A stretch of DNA of 64,000 bases from the NCBI GenBank assembly GCA_963850525.1, contig CAWKLQ010000011.1:294246-358245 (forward strand), given 5' to 3'. Positions 8,541 to 16,692 of this stretch are shown here, piece by piece (the stretch's first letter is position 1; each line of letters begins with the position of its first letter). The notes under the pieces are model-generated. The model was given only the letters and a program-made list of their open reading frames with translations. It did no database searches and was not told the DNA's origin. This DNA comes from JAEMQF01 sp963850525. Its GTDB lineage: Bacteria > Pseudomonadota > Gammaproteobacteria > Burkholderiales > Burkholderiaceae_C. A program made the position numbers and the translations under genes.

Positions 8541-8561
8541 ACGCCGCACCGGAGTAGTGCA

Positions 8562-10739
8562 ATGCTCAATCCCTCCAACACTGTTTCGCGTCGCGAGTTT
8601 CTGGGCAGCGTCGGCGCCGGCGCTGGCGCGCTCGTCGTCGGTTTTCACGTCGCCGACCCGGCTGCCGCACAAGGCGGAGCTGCGCCCGATGAAATCAACG
8701 CGTGGGTCGTCGTCAAGCCCGACGACACCGTGATCATTCGAGTCGCGCGCTCGGAGATGGGCCAGGGCACGCTCACGGGGCTCGCGCAACTCGTCGCCGA
8801 AGAACTCGAATGCGACTGGGCCAAGGTCACGACGGAATACCCCACGCCGGGGCAAAGCCTGGCACGTGCCCGTGTCTGGGCGAATTTTTCGACCGGTGGC
8901 AGCCGCGGCATCCGCGAGTCTCACGACTACGTGCGCAAGGGCGGCGCCGCAGCGCGAATGATGCTGGTGCAGGCCGCAGCCGAGGCGTGGAATGTGCCGA
9001 GCAGCGAGTGCCGCGCCGCGAACAGCGTCATCACGCATGGCCCCAGCAGCCGCAGCACGAGCTTCGGCAAGGTCGCCGGCGCTGCGGCGAAGCTCGCCGC
9101 GCCGAAAGACGTTGCGCTGAAAGACCCGAAGGACTGGAAACTCGTCGGCAAACGGCTGAAGCGCCTGGACACCGTGGACAAGACGACGGGCGCGCAAATT
9201 TACGGCATGGACCTGAACATGCCCGGCATGCTGAGCGCCGCAATCAAGGACTGTCCTGTCTTCGGCGGCAAGCTGAAGAGCTTCAACGCGGCTGCCGTCG
9301 AGCAGCGGCGCGGCGTGCGCAAGGTCGTTCGCGTGGGCGACAGCGCGGTGGCGGTGATTGCCGACACCTGGTGGCGCGCGAAGACTGCGCTCGACGCCTT
9401 GCCCATCGAATGGGACGAAGGCCCGAACGCGCAGGTCAGCAGTGCCAGCACCGCGGCGATCCTCAAGGCGGGACTGGACGCGAACGACGCGGTGGTCGGC
9501 AATTCGAACGGCGATGCGAGGCAGGCTCTGGCCGGCGCGGCGCGCAAGATCGAAGCGGTGTATTCGTATCCGCACCAGAACCACGCGACGATGGAAACGA
9601 TGAACGCGACGGTGCGCTGGACGCCCGAGCGTTGCGAGGTCTGGACTCCAACGCAAAACGGCGAAGCGGCACTCGCCACCGCGTCCGAGGCTGCGGGTCT
9701 GCCGCTGGCGAAGTGCGAGGTCTACAAAATTCACCTCGGCGGCGGCTTCGGGCGCCGCGGCACGCACGACTGGGTGCGCCAGGCGGTGCTGATCGCCAAG
9801 GAGATGCCGGGAACGCCGATCAAGCTGATCTGGTCGCGCGAAGAAGACATGCTGCACGGCCGCTACCACCCGGTGACGCAGTGCAAATTGACGGCGGGAA
9901 TCGACAAAGACGGCAACCTCGACGCGCTGCACATGCGCATCTCGGGTCAGTCGATCGTCGCCAGTTTGATTCCGCAACTGATCAAGGACGGGCGCGATCC
10001 GGTCGTGTTCCAGGGTCTGAACTCGCCGGGACCCGAGGCGTCGATAGGCTACACGGTGCCGCACCTGCTGATCGACCACGCGATGCGCAACCCGCACGTG
10101 CCGCCGGGTTTCTGGCGCGGCGTGAACCTGAACCAGAACACGATTTACCTCGAGTGTTTCATCGACGAACTGGCGTTTGCATTGAAGCAAGACCCGCTCG
10201 CGCTGCGCCGCAAGTTGATGGCCAAGCACCCGAAACACCTCGCCGTGCTCAACGCCGCGGCACAGCGCGCCGGTTGGGGCACGCCGGCCGCGCCTGGCGT
10301 ATTTCGGGGCCTGGCGCAGACCATGGGCTTTGGCAGTTACGTGGCGGCATGCGCCGAGGTGTCGGTGAGCGCTGCGGGCGAGTTGAAAATCCACCGCAGC
10401 GTCGCCGCGACCGACTGCGGCCACGCCGTGAATCCGCAGCAGATTGAAGCGCAGGTGGAGGGCTCCTTCGCTTACGGCCTGTCGGCGGCGCTGTTCGGCG
10501 AGTGCACCGTCAAGGGCGGGCGCATCGAGCAGGACAACTTCAACACCTACCCGGTTCTTCACATGGACATGATGCCGAAGGTGGAAACCATCGTCATGCC
10601 TTCGGGCGGTTTCTGGGGAGGCGTGGGCGAACCGACGATCGCGGTCGCTGCGCCGGCCGTGCTCAACGCGATCTTCGCAGCGACTGGCAAGCGGATTCGG
10701 GATTTGCCGCTCAAGCACCACAGCTTGAAGAAGGCCTGA
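8562..10739 (+). CDS. Molybdopterin-binding large subunit of a xanthine dehydrogenase-family hydroxylase (IorB-like)
   Basis: The protein has 725 residues. A twin-arginine signal is present at the N-terminus (SRREFLGS at 9-16, then a hydrophobic stretch to about residue 36), so the folded, cofactor-loaded enzyme is probably exported with its small subunit. Family landmarks are GGGFGRRGTHDW in the middle and GGVGEPTIAVAAPAVLNA near the end, where the glutamate is the usual catalytic base. Enzymes of this two-subunit type hydroxylate N-heterocycles or oxidise aldehydes and need a c-type cytochrome or other acceptor. The stop TGA shares its A with the ATG of the next gene, a cytochrome c, which fits such a partnership. 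The substrate is unknown. Confidence 0.92.
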   Translation: MLNPSNTVSRREFLGSVGAGAGALVVGFHVADPAAAQGGAAPDEINAWVVVKPDDTVIIRVARSEMGQGTLTGLAQLVAEELECDWAKVTTEYPTPGQSLARARVWANFSTGGSRGIRESHDYVRKGGAAARMMLVQAAAEAWNVPSSECRAANSVITHGPSSRSTSFGKVAGAAAKLAAPKDVALKDPKDWKLVGKRLKRLDTVDKTTGAQIYGMDLNMPGMLSAAIKDCPVFGGKLKSFNAAAVEQRRGVRKVVRVGDSAVAVIADTWWRAKTALDALPIEWDEGPNAQVSSASTAAILKAGLDANDAVVGNSNGDARQALAGAARKIEAVYSYPHQNHATMETMNATVRWTPERCEVWTPTQNGEAALATASEAAGLPLAKCEVYKIHLGGGFGRRGTHDWVRQAVLIAKEMPGTPIKLIWSREEDMLHGRYHPVTQCKLTAGIDKDGNLDALHMRISGQSIVASLIPQLIKDGRDPVVFQGLNSPGPEASIGYTVPHLLIDHAMRNPHVPPGFWRGVNLNQNTIYLECFIDELAFALKQDPLALRRKLMAKHPKHLAVLNAAAQRAGWGTPAAPGVFRGLAQTMGFGSYVAACAEVSVSAAGELKIHRSVAATDCGHAVNPQQIEAQVEGSFAYGLSAALFGECTVKGGRIEQDNFNTYPVLHMDMMPKVETIVMPSGGFWGGVGEPTIAVAAPAVLNAIFAATGKRIRDLPLKHHSLKKA

Positions 10740-11245
10740 TGCGCGGCTTTGTTCGAACCCACGCGCCCACGCTGCGCGCCACTGTCGCGGCTTGCCTGGT
10801 CGCATTCGCGCCGCTGAGCCTCGTCTGGGCGCAGGGTGACGCAAGCCCTCGCGCCGGCGGCTGGGTCGACTACCGCGTTGACGGCGACGCCATCGCGCAG
10901 CCGCTGAGCGGGACGCCGGGGGACGCGGCGCGCGGCCGCGGCATCGTTGCCGATCGCGGTCTGAGCCTGTGCTTGCTGTGCCACGCCGCGCCAATCGCGG
11001 AAGAGCGCTCTCAGGGCGACATCGGGCCCGATTTGCGAGGCGTCGGCTCGCGCCTCACCGATGCCCAGTTGCGGCTGCGCCTGGTCAATCCGCGCCGGCT
11101 CAACCCGGTGAGCGTCATGCCGCCTTACTTTGTGGATCAGGCGCTGGTTCGCGTGGGCTCGTCCTGGCAAGGCAAACCGGTGCTGAGTGCCCAGCAGATT
11201 GAAGACGTTGTTGCGTATCTGCGCACACTGCGCAGTTCCAGCTGA
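10739..11245 (+). CDS. soxX: Sulfur oxidation c-type cytochrome SoxX
   Basis: The protein has 168 residues with a Sec-type signal peptide ending near residue 32 (VWAQ). One heme c site, CLLCH, lies at 78-82, followed by IGPDLRGVGSRLTDAQLRLR and the distal ligand region NPVSVMPPYF with Met127. This is the SoxX pattern, and soxY, soxZ and soxA follow directly. SoxX pairs with SoxA to attach thiosulfate to the SoxYZ carrier in the periplasm and carries off the electrons. The ATG overlaps the stop of the molybdenum-enzyme gene (TGATG), so translation is coupled. It could therefore also, or instead, serve as electron acceptor for that enzyme. Confidence 0.85.
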   Translation: MRGFVRTHAPTLRATVAACLVAFAPLSLVWAQGDASPRAGGWVDYRVDGDAIAQPLSGTPGDAARGRGIVADRGLSLCLLCHAAPIAEERSQGDIGPDLRGVGSRLTDAQLRLRLVNPRRLNPVSVMPPYFVDQALVRVGSSWQGKPVLSAQQIEDVVAYLRTLRSSS

Positions 11246-11260
11246 CGCAGACCCGCCGCG

Positions 11261-11734
11261 ATGCGAATGCGAGCCGGAACGCAGCGTCGCCAGTGGCTGG
11301 CCGCAGGCTTGGGCAGCGCGATAGCGGTCCGGTTTGCCGTCGCCGCCGCGCCGCTCGCCCGGGCGATGGCACCCGACTTGCGCGCGGCGATCGACGCCTT
11401 CACTGCCGGCGCCGTGGTCCGCGAGGGCCGAGTCGAGATCGACGTGGCGCCACTCGTCGAGAACGGCAACGCGGTACCGATCACGATTTCCGTCGACAGC
11501 CCGATGAGCGACGCCGACCACGTCGTGGCGATCGCCTTGTTCAACGAGCGCAACCCGCAGCGCGATGTCGCGCGCTTCACTGTGGGTCCGCGCGCCGGGC
11601 GTGCACGAATCGCGACGCGAATTCGCCTCGCGACGTCGCAGCAACTCGTCGCTGTGGCGCGCCTAAGCGACGGGTCTCACTGGTCGCGAAGCGTCGACGT
11701 CATCGTCACGCTCGCGGCGTGCATCGAAGAGTAG
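11261..11734 (+). CDS. soxY: Thiosulfate carrier protein SoxY-like, with altered C-terminal tail
   Basis: The protein has 157 residues. An arginine-rich, hydrophobic leader (QRRQWLAAGLGSAIAV) resembles the twin-arginine signal of SoxY. The body matches the SoxY immunoglobulin-like fold (VPITISVDSPM, then FNERNP and RIATRIRLATSQQLVAVARL). In the well-studied proteins the C-terminus is a flexible GGCGG whose cysteine carries the sulfur chain. Here the end reads TLAACIEE, so the cysteine is kept (Cys154) but the glycines are replaced by alanines and three residues follow. Position between soxX and soxZ supports the identity. Whether the altered arm still functions in thiosulfate oxidation is open. 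Confidence 0.8.
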   Translation: MRMRAGTQRRQWLAAGLGSAIAVRFAVAAAPLARAMAPDLRAAIDAFTAGAVVREGRVEIDVAPLVENGNAVPITISVDSPMSDADHVVAIALFNERNPQRDVARFTVGPRAGRARIATRIRLATSQQLVAVARLSDGSHWSRSVDVIVTLAACIEE

Positions 11735-11740
11735 ACGACG

Positions 11741-12061
11741 ATGGCGCACACCTTGATCCACATGCCGGGCAATGCACGCCGCGGCGAAGTGATGCAGATC
11801 CGTACGCTGATCGGGCACGCCATGGAGACCGGCTATCGCGTCGACGCCCAAGGTCGGTTGGTGCCGCGCGACATCATTCGCCGCTTCACGTGCCGCTACA
11901 ACGGTGAGACGGTTTTCGCCGCAGAGTTGTTCGCCGCGATCGCCGCCAACCCTTTCATCGAGTTCAGCACCGTCGCCATCGACAGCGGCACGCTGACCTT
12001 TGAATGGGAAGGCGACAACGGCTTCGTGCAGCGCGAAAGCGTGGCCTTGCGCGTCACATGA
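11741..12061 (+). CDS. soxZ: Thiosulfate oxidation carrier complex protein SoxZ
   Basis: The protein has 106 residues, the usual size of SoxZ. It begins without a signal peptide, as SoxZ does, being exported in complex with SoxY. Typical features are the GEVMQIRTLIGHAMETGYR segment, IIRRFTCRYNGETVF, and the end FEWEGDNGFVQRES. It forms the second half of the SoxYZ carrier. It begins 6 bases after soxY and ends overlapping the start of soxA by 4 bases (ATGA). Confidence 0.92.
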   Translation: MAHTLIHMPGNARRGEVMQIRTLIGHAMETGYRVDAQGRLVPRDIIRRFTCRYNGETVFAAELFAAIAANPFIEFSTVAIDSGTLTFEWEGDNGFVQRESVALRVT

Positions 12062-12858
12062 ATGGGGGGTCTGCTGCGCTGCGCGCGTCGCGTCAGGGCG
12101 TCGCCGCGTTGGCGCTGCTGACGCTGTGTGGCGCGGGCACGGCGCAATCTGCCGCAGCGCCACAGCGTTCCGGGTTTGCCGCGATGAGCCCGCAGACCCA
12201 AGCCATGCAACTCGACGATGCGCTCAATCCGGCCATGCTTTGGGTGAAGGACGGGCTGGCGTTGTGGGGGCGCGTCCAGGGCCAGGCACAGCGCTCTTGC
12301 GAGAGTTGCCATGGCGCGCCGGCCACGAGCATGCGCGGCGTCGCGGCGCGTTATCCGGCGCTGGACTTGCTCGAGCAACAGCCGGTCGATCTTCCGGCGC
12401 GCATCAATCTCTGCCGCACCCGACACCAGCTCGCGCCGGCGTGGGCGCGCGAGTCACCAGAGTTGTTGGCGACGGAGGCGTTGCTGGCGCTGCAGTCGCG
12501 CGGCATGCTGCTCCGCCCGCCGGCCGAGCCCGCCTTGGCAAAGTTTCGCGAACGCGGTGCCGCGCTCTTTCGGCAGCGCCTCGGGCAACTGGACCTGTCG
12601 TGTTCGAATTGCCACGACGCGCTCGTCGGCCGACGCCTGGGCGGCAGCGTCATCCCGCCGGCCGACCCGTTGCCCTATCCCGCTTACCGGCTGCAATGGC
12701 AGAGTCTGGGCTCGCTGCAGCGGCGAATTCGCAGCTGCATGACCGGCGTGCGTGCATCACCCTTCGCCTACGGCGACCCCGAGATGGTGGAGCTCGCGCT
12801 GTACCTGGCGCAACGCGCCGCAGGTCTGGCACTCGAAGCTCCCGGGGTCAGGCCGTGA
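12058..12858 (+). CDS. soxA: Sulfur oxidation c-type cytochrome SoxA, diheme
   Basis: The protein has 266 residues with a signal peptide to about residue 33. Two heme c sites are visible, CESCH at 81-85 and CSNCH at 182-186. The two axial or persulfide cysteines expected in diheme SoxA are Cys119 (NLCR) and Cys227 (RRIRSCMTGVRA). SoxA carries the active-site heme of the SoxAX complex, which conjugates thiosulfate to SoxYZ. The start is ATG 12058, overlapping the soxZ stop; an open extension to 12004 lies inside soxZ. This is the last sox gene here. No soxB or soxCD follows, because the next genes run on the opposite strand. Confidence 0.92.
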   Translation: MNGGSAALRASRQGVAALALLTLCGAGTAQSAAAPQRSGFAAMSPQTQAMQLDDALNPAMLWVKDGLALWGRVQGQAQRSCESCHGAPATSMRGVAARYPALDLLEQQPVDLPARINLCRTRHQLAPAWARESPELLATEALLALQSRGMLLRPPAEPALAKFRERGAALFRQRLGQLDLSCSNCHDALVGRRLGGSVIPPADPLPYPAYRLQWQSLGSLQRRIRSCMTGVRASPFAYGDPEMVELALYLAQRAAGLALEAPGVRP

Positions 12859-12883
12859 CGGCGCGCAGTGGCGCTGGCGCCGC

Positions 12884-13108
12884 TCAGTGCGGACCCGAGG
12901 TCGGCGCATCGGGCTCGTCGGGCTCGTCTTCGGCACGCGTCTGCTTGGCGGCGACCCGAAACGCCTCACTCGCCCAAGCGCCGAAGTCGTTGTTCTTGCA
13001 GCGTTGGCTGCAAAACGGCCGCGATGGGTTCTCCGGCCCATAGATGCTCTCGCCCTTGCACGCGGGGCAGGTGACGATCCTGCGGCGCTGCCCTCCAGCA
13101 GTGTTCAT
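12884..13108 (-). CDS. yacG: DNA gyrase inhibitor YacG, zinc-binding
   Basis: The protein has 74 residues. The zinc site CPAC (Cys14, Cys17) and FCSQRC (Cys33, Cys37) with the SRPFCSQRCKNNDFGAWASE block is diagnostic of YacG. In E. coli YacG binds GyrB and blocks gyrase from DNA. The tail is acidic (EDEPDEPD). I place the start at ATG 13108, which overlaps the stop of zapD by 4 bases; a TTG two codons upstream is possible. It ends the minus-strand run pilB-pilC-pilD-coaE-zapD-yacG. Confidence 0.93.
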   Translation of the reverse strand: MNTAGGQRRRIVTCPACKGESIYGPENPSRPFCSQRCKNNDFGAWASEAFRVAAKQTRAEDEPDEPDAPTSGPH

Positions 13109-13860
13109 GTGCAAATCGTCAGCTCGAATGGGGTGTCGACGGCACTGGGTTTGAGCTTGCCTTCGGTATCAGGCTGAAGCATTCGCACCGTCACGACCAG
13201 GCGATGCCCGCTGATTTCGGGAACCACGTCGTCACCGTCAGACAGGCGCAGTCGCGCGAGCAGGTGCGCGCGCCCGGCGGGAAGGCTTTGCTGGAACTGG
13301 CCGGCCACGGCCATCATCTTGTGCGGCACGCCGGCGTCGCGAATCAGGCGCAGCAGGAGCTGCAGCGCATCGGCCATCGGCATCAGGCCCTTCGCCCACT
13401 GCACGAGTTCCGCGCGCCGCTGTGAGGCATCGGCGTGCTGCCAGGCAAAGTAGGCCGGCAGGTCAAAGCCGCAGGTGCCACCGGGGATGTTGATGCGACT
13501 GCGAATCGCCATCAGCCAGTCGTTGCTCGCCAGCGCCGCGCCGGCCTTGCCCGGCATCTGGTTCAAGGCGTTGAAGGCCGCGTCGATGCGCGCCATCACG
13601 TCATCCAGCGCGGCCTCCGAGATCGACGGGTTGCCCCGGTAGGTGGCGAGCTGGACACGCTGCTTGTCGAGGTCCTTGAGCAAGTCGGACTTGAGGTCGG
13701 CGCGCGAACCGACATCGAGGATCTCGAACAGCGTGGCCAGCGCAAAGTGATGGTCCACGGCATGATCGCGAACCACGAGCTGCCCCAGGCGCTCGAACAA
13801 GTGTTCGAGGCGCAGCATGGTGCGGATGCTTTCGTTGAAGGGATACTCGTAAACGATCAC
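13105..13860 (-). CDS. zapD: Cell division protein ZapD
   Basis: The protein has 251 residues. It matches the DUF1342/ZapD family: YEYPFNESIRTMLRLEHLFE at the start, GTCGFDLPAYFAWQHADASQ in the middle and a beta-rich end (DVVPEISGHRLVVTVRML). ZapD crosslinks FtsZ filaments at the division ring. The frame is open to a GTG at 13881, but the family begins with a short residue run before YEYPFNE, so GTG 13860 (M-I-V-Y) is preferred. It lies between coaE and yacG, the standard order in this group. Confidence 0.92.
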   Translation of the reverse strand: MIVYEYPFNESIRTMLRLEHLFERLGQLVVRDHAVDHHFALATLFEILDVGSRADLKSDLLKDLDKQRVQLATYRGNPSISEAALDDVMARIDAAFNALNQMPGKAGAALASNDWLMAIRSRINIPGGTCGFDLPAYFAWQHADASQRRAELVQWAKGLMPMADALQLLLRLIRDAGVPHKMMAVAGQFQQSLPAGRAHLLARLRLSDGDDVVPEISGHRLVVTVRMLQPDTEGKLKPSAVDTPFELTICT

Positions 13861-13953
13861 GACGCCGATTCTCAAGTGCACTCGAATGCCGCGGCAGGTT
13901 CGCCGTTGCGCCGGACGATTGTTCCACAGCGCCGCGAGGCGCCGGGCGCGCGC

Positions 13954-14553
13954 TCACGGGTTGGCGCGCACCCAAATTTGCCAGAGCGCCCCGACGTGTT
14001 GCGTCAAATCCGCCAGCGAAATGGCGTCGTTGTAGATGATCGCGTCAGCGCACGCCCGGCGCCGCTGCCGGCTCGCCTGTTGGGCGATGATGGCGCGCAC
14101 CGCGTCTGCGCTCAGGCCAGAGCGTTCGCGAACGCGTGCCACCTGCGTGGTCTCTTCGCAATCGACGATCAGGATGCGGTCCACGCGGCCGCGCCAATGC
14201 GCCGATTCGACGAGCAGGGGCACATCGAACACGATGGCCGAGGTGGTTGCGGCGTCGGCCTGGCGCTGCGTCTCGGCGCCGATCATCGGGTGCAGGATGG
14301 CCTCGAGGCGGCGCTTCGCCGCAATGTCGACGAATACCAACTGACGCATGCGATCGCGGTTCAGCGCGCCCGAGCTGTCGACGATCTCCGGCCCAAATTC
14401 GGCAGCGAGTGCGGCGATCGCCGCACCACCGGGCTCCGTCAGGCGACGCGAAATCGCGTCGGCGTCGACGAGGGTCGCTCCCTGTTGCGTGAGCAGCCCG
14501 GCGACCGTGCTTTTGCCGCTGCCGATGCCCCCAGTCAGGCCGATGCGCAGCAT
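13954..14553 (-). CDS. coaE: Dephospho-CoA kinase
   Basis: The protein has 199 residues and starts with the P-loop RIGLTGGIGSGKSTVAGLL. Further CoaE features are the VDADAISRRLTEPGG segment, the lid region RDRMRQLVFVDIAAKRRLEA and the VFDVPLLVE strand. It phosphorylates the ribose 3'-hydroxyl of dephospho-CoA in the last step of coenzyme A synthesis. ATG 14553 is chosen; a TTG two codons upstream also opens the frame. The gene lies 16 bases downstream of the prepilin peptidase gene. Confidence 0.95.
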   Translation of the reverse strand: MLRIGLTGGIGSGKSTVAGLLTQQGATLVDADAISRRLTEPGGAAIAALAAEFGPEIVDSSGALNRDRMRQLVFVDIAAKRRLEAILHPMIGAETQRQADAATTSAIVFDVPLLVESAHWRGRVDRILIVDCEETTQVARVRERSGLSADAVRAIIAQQASRQRRRACADAIIYNDAISLADLTQHVGALWQIWVRANP

Positions 14554-14569
14554 GGCCAAGCAGCGTGGC

Positions 14570-15418
14570 TCACCACCCCAGCCAATTCAGCACTCGCGCC
14601 TGGCCGGCAAACAGCACGACCAGGCCGGCCCCGGCGAGAAAAGGCCCGAAAGGAACGTAGCGCCCTTCGCGCAGGCTTCCGCTCACCTTCATGACCAGGC
14701 CGACGACGGCGCCGAGCATCGACGCCGCAAGCACGATGGGAAGAATCATTTTGAGACCCAACCAGGCACCGAGCGCAGCAAGCAGCTTGAAATCACCGAA
14801 GCCCATGCCCTCCTTGCCGGTGGTGAGCTTGAAAAGCCAATACACGCTCCACAGCGACAGGTAGCCGGCGACGGCGCCCCACAAAGCGTCGCCGAGCGGC
14901 AGCGTCCAACCCAAGGCGCTCGCCACGAGTCCGGCCCAGAGCAAGGGCAGCGTCAAATTGTCCGGCAGCAGCGTCGTGTCCCAGTCGATCGCAGCGAGCG
15001 CGACCAATGTTGCCGCAAATGCGCACCACAGCAGAACGACCGGCATCGCGCCGAAGCGCCAGCCCAGTGCCGCGAACAGGCAGCCGGTCGCGATCTCGAT
15101 CAGCGGGTAGCGCGCCGCAATGCGTTTCTTGCATGCGGCGCACTTGCCGCGCAACCAGAGGAAGCTGAGGACTGGAATGTTCTGGTGCCAAGAAATGGCA
15201 TGCCCACATGAGGGGCAGCGCGAGCGCGGCGCGGTCAAGGTCACCGCCTCGGGCTCGTCGACCTTGACGCCCAGCATCTCCGCGCTCTCCATCTTCCAGC
15301 CGCGCTCGAGCATGAGCGGCAAGCGATGCACGACGACGTTGAGAAAGCTGCCGATGCACAGGCCCAACAGCAACAAACCCCAGGGCGAGAGCAGAAACTC
15401 CGTGATTCGCGGGTCCAT
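14570..15418 (-). CDS. pilD: Prepilin peptidase/N-methyltransferase PilD
   Basis: The protein has 282 residues and multiple membrane helices. The cytoplasmic loop holds the paired cysteine motifs CPSC (68, 71) and CAAC (93, 96) that bind zinc in PilD. The aspartyl protease residues lie at Asp145 or Asp147 (AIDWDTTLLPD) and Asp209 in GMGFGDFK (the GxGD motif). It cleaves the leader of type IV prepilins and methylates the new N-terminus. ATG 15418 follows a GTG that would add one residue. It sits 9 bases behind pilC. Confidence 0.96.
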   Translation of the reverse strand: MDPRITEFLLSPWGLLLLGLCIGSFLNVVVHRLPLMLERGWKMESAEMLGVKVDEPEAVTLTAPRSRCPSCGHAISWHQNIPVLSFLWLRGKCAACKKRIAARYPLIEIATGCLFAALGWRFGAMPVVLLWCAFAATLVALAAIDWDTTLLPDNLTLPLLWAGLVASALGWTLPLGDALWGAVAGYLSLWSVYWLFKLTTGKEGMGFGDFKLLAALGAWLGLKMILPIVLAASMLGAVVGLVMKVSGSLREGRYVPFGPFLAGAGLVVLFAGQARVLNWLGW

Positions 15419-15427
15419 CACCGCGGC

Positions 15428-16648
15428 TCAGACCACGGCGCCGAGTTTGAAGATCGGCAAGTACATCGCAACGACGATGCCGCCGATCAGCGTGCCCAGG
15501 ATCACGATGATGAAAGGTTCCAACAAACTCGAAAGACCCTTCACCGCTTCGTCAACTTCGTCTTCGAAGAATTCCGCGGCCTTGCCGAGCATCTGATCGA
15601 GCGAACCGGACTCTTCGCCGATCGCGCACATCTGAATGACCATGGTGGGAAACACGCCGGTGGTCTGCATGGAGGTCGTCAACGCCGAGCCCGTCGACAC
15701 GTCTTTCTGAATCTGCTCAGTCGCTTCGGCGTAGACCGCGTTGCCCGAGGCGCCACCCACCGAGTCGAGCGCTTCGACCAAGGGCACGCCGGCGGCGAAC
15801 ATCGTTGAGAGCGTGCGCGTCCAGCGTGCCACCGACGACTTCATGACGAGGTCACCGAACACGGGCGCGCGCAGCAGCATCCGGTCCATGACCTTTTGCA
15901 TGCGTGGCGAACGCTTCCACGACTCGAAGAAGACGTAAACGCCGCCCCCCAGCACGCCGAAGATCAAATACCAGAACCTGACGAAGAACTCCGACATCGC
16001 GATCACCAGCAGGGTCGGCGCGGGCAGGTCGGCGCCGAAGGACTTGAACACGTCCTTGAACGCCGGGATGACGAAGATCATGATGACCGCAACGACTACG
16101 AACGCGACGACGAGAACGGCCACCGGATAGATCATTGCCGAGCGGATCTTGTTCTTGATCGCCATGGTCTTTTCCTGGTATACGGCCAGGCGTTCGAGCA
16201 AGGCCTCCAGGATGCCGCCGGCTTCGCCGGCTTCGACCAGATTGCAGTAGAGCGAGTCAAAGTAAAGCGGGTGTTTGCGAAACGCCGCGGACAGGCTTGT
16301 TCCGGTTTCGACGTCGCTGCGGATGTCGGTGAGCATGCGCGTCATGCGCGGGTTCGAGCTGCCGCGCGCAACGATGTCGAACGACTGGATGAGCGGCACG
16401 CCGGCGCGCATCATGGTCGCGAGCTGCCGCGTGAAGATGGCGATGTCTTTCTGCTTGATCGACCGCCCGCCGCTCAAGCGGCGCTTCTTCACCTTGGTGA
16501 CGAGAATGCCCTGGCGGCGCATGCTCGCGCTGACCATGGCTTCGCCTCCGGCACGCATCTCGCCGCGAACGACTTTGCCGTTCTTGTCCTTGCCTTCCCA
16601 TTCGAAGACGATTTCCTTGAGGCTCTTTACGGCTGTTGCTGTCGCCAT
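15428..16648 (-). CDS. pilC: Type IV pilus inner-membrane platform protein PilC
   Basis: The protein has 406 residues and two T2SF domains with three membrane helices, the family layout. Landmarks are KQKDIAIFTRQLATMMRAGV near residue 70, the first helix region (MIYPVAVLVVAFVVVAVIMI) and the repeated block ARWTRTLSTMFAAGVPLVEA. It ends in a helix (FIIVILGTLIGGIVVAMYLP). PilC links the cytoplasmic ATPase PilB to the growing pilus. It lies between pilB and pilD, with 44 bases to the pilB stop. Confidence 0.96.
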   Translation of the reverse strand: MATATAVKSLKEIVFEWEGKDKNGKVVRGEMRAGGEAMVSASMRRQGILVTKVKKRRLSGGRSIKQKDIAIFTRQLATMMRAGVPLIQSFDIVARGSSNPRMTRMLTDIRSDVETGTSLSAAFRKHPLYFDSLYCNLVEAGEAGGILEALLERLAVYQEKTMAIKNKIRSAMIYPVAVLVVAFVVVAVIMIFVIPAFKDVFKSFGADLPAPTLLVIAMSEFFVRFWYLIFGVLGGGVYVFFESWKRSPRMQKVMDRMLLRAPVFGDLVMKSSVARWTRTLSTMFAAGVPLVEALDSVGGASGNAVYAEATEQIQKDVSTGSALTTSMQTTGVFPTMVIQMCAIGEESGSLDQMLGKAAEFFEDEVDEAVKGLSSLLEPFIIVILGTLIGGIVVAMYLPIFKLGAVV

Positions 16649-16692
16649 GTTGCTTCCGGGGACTCCGTTCCCCGTCCCTAGGTTGTTGTCGG

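Noticed and set aside
8037..10994. A 985-codon open frame on the minus strand, antisense to the molybdenum enzyme genes
   Set aside because: It is a shadow: the plus strand carries two clear enzyme subunits with cluster and cofactor motifs. Long antisense frames are expected in GC-rich DNA. The translation is rich in arginine, histidine and alanine without family motifs.
10739..11245. Calling the SoxX gene a generic cytochrome subunit of the molybdenum enzyme only
   Set aside because: The NPVSVMPPYF region and direct linkage to soxY, soxZ and soxA favour SoxX. The alternative is kept as a finding.
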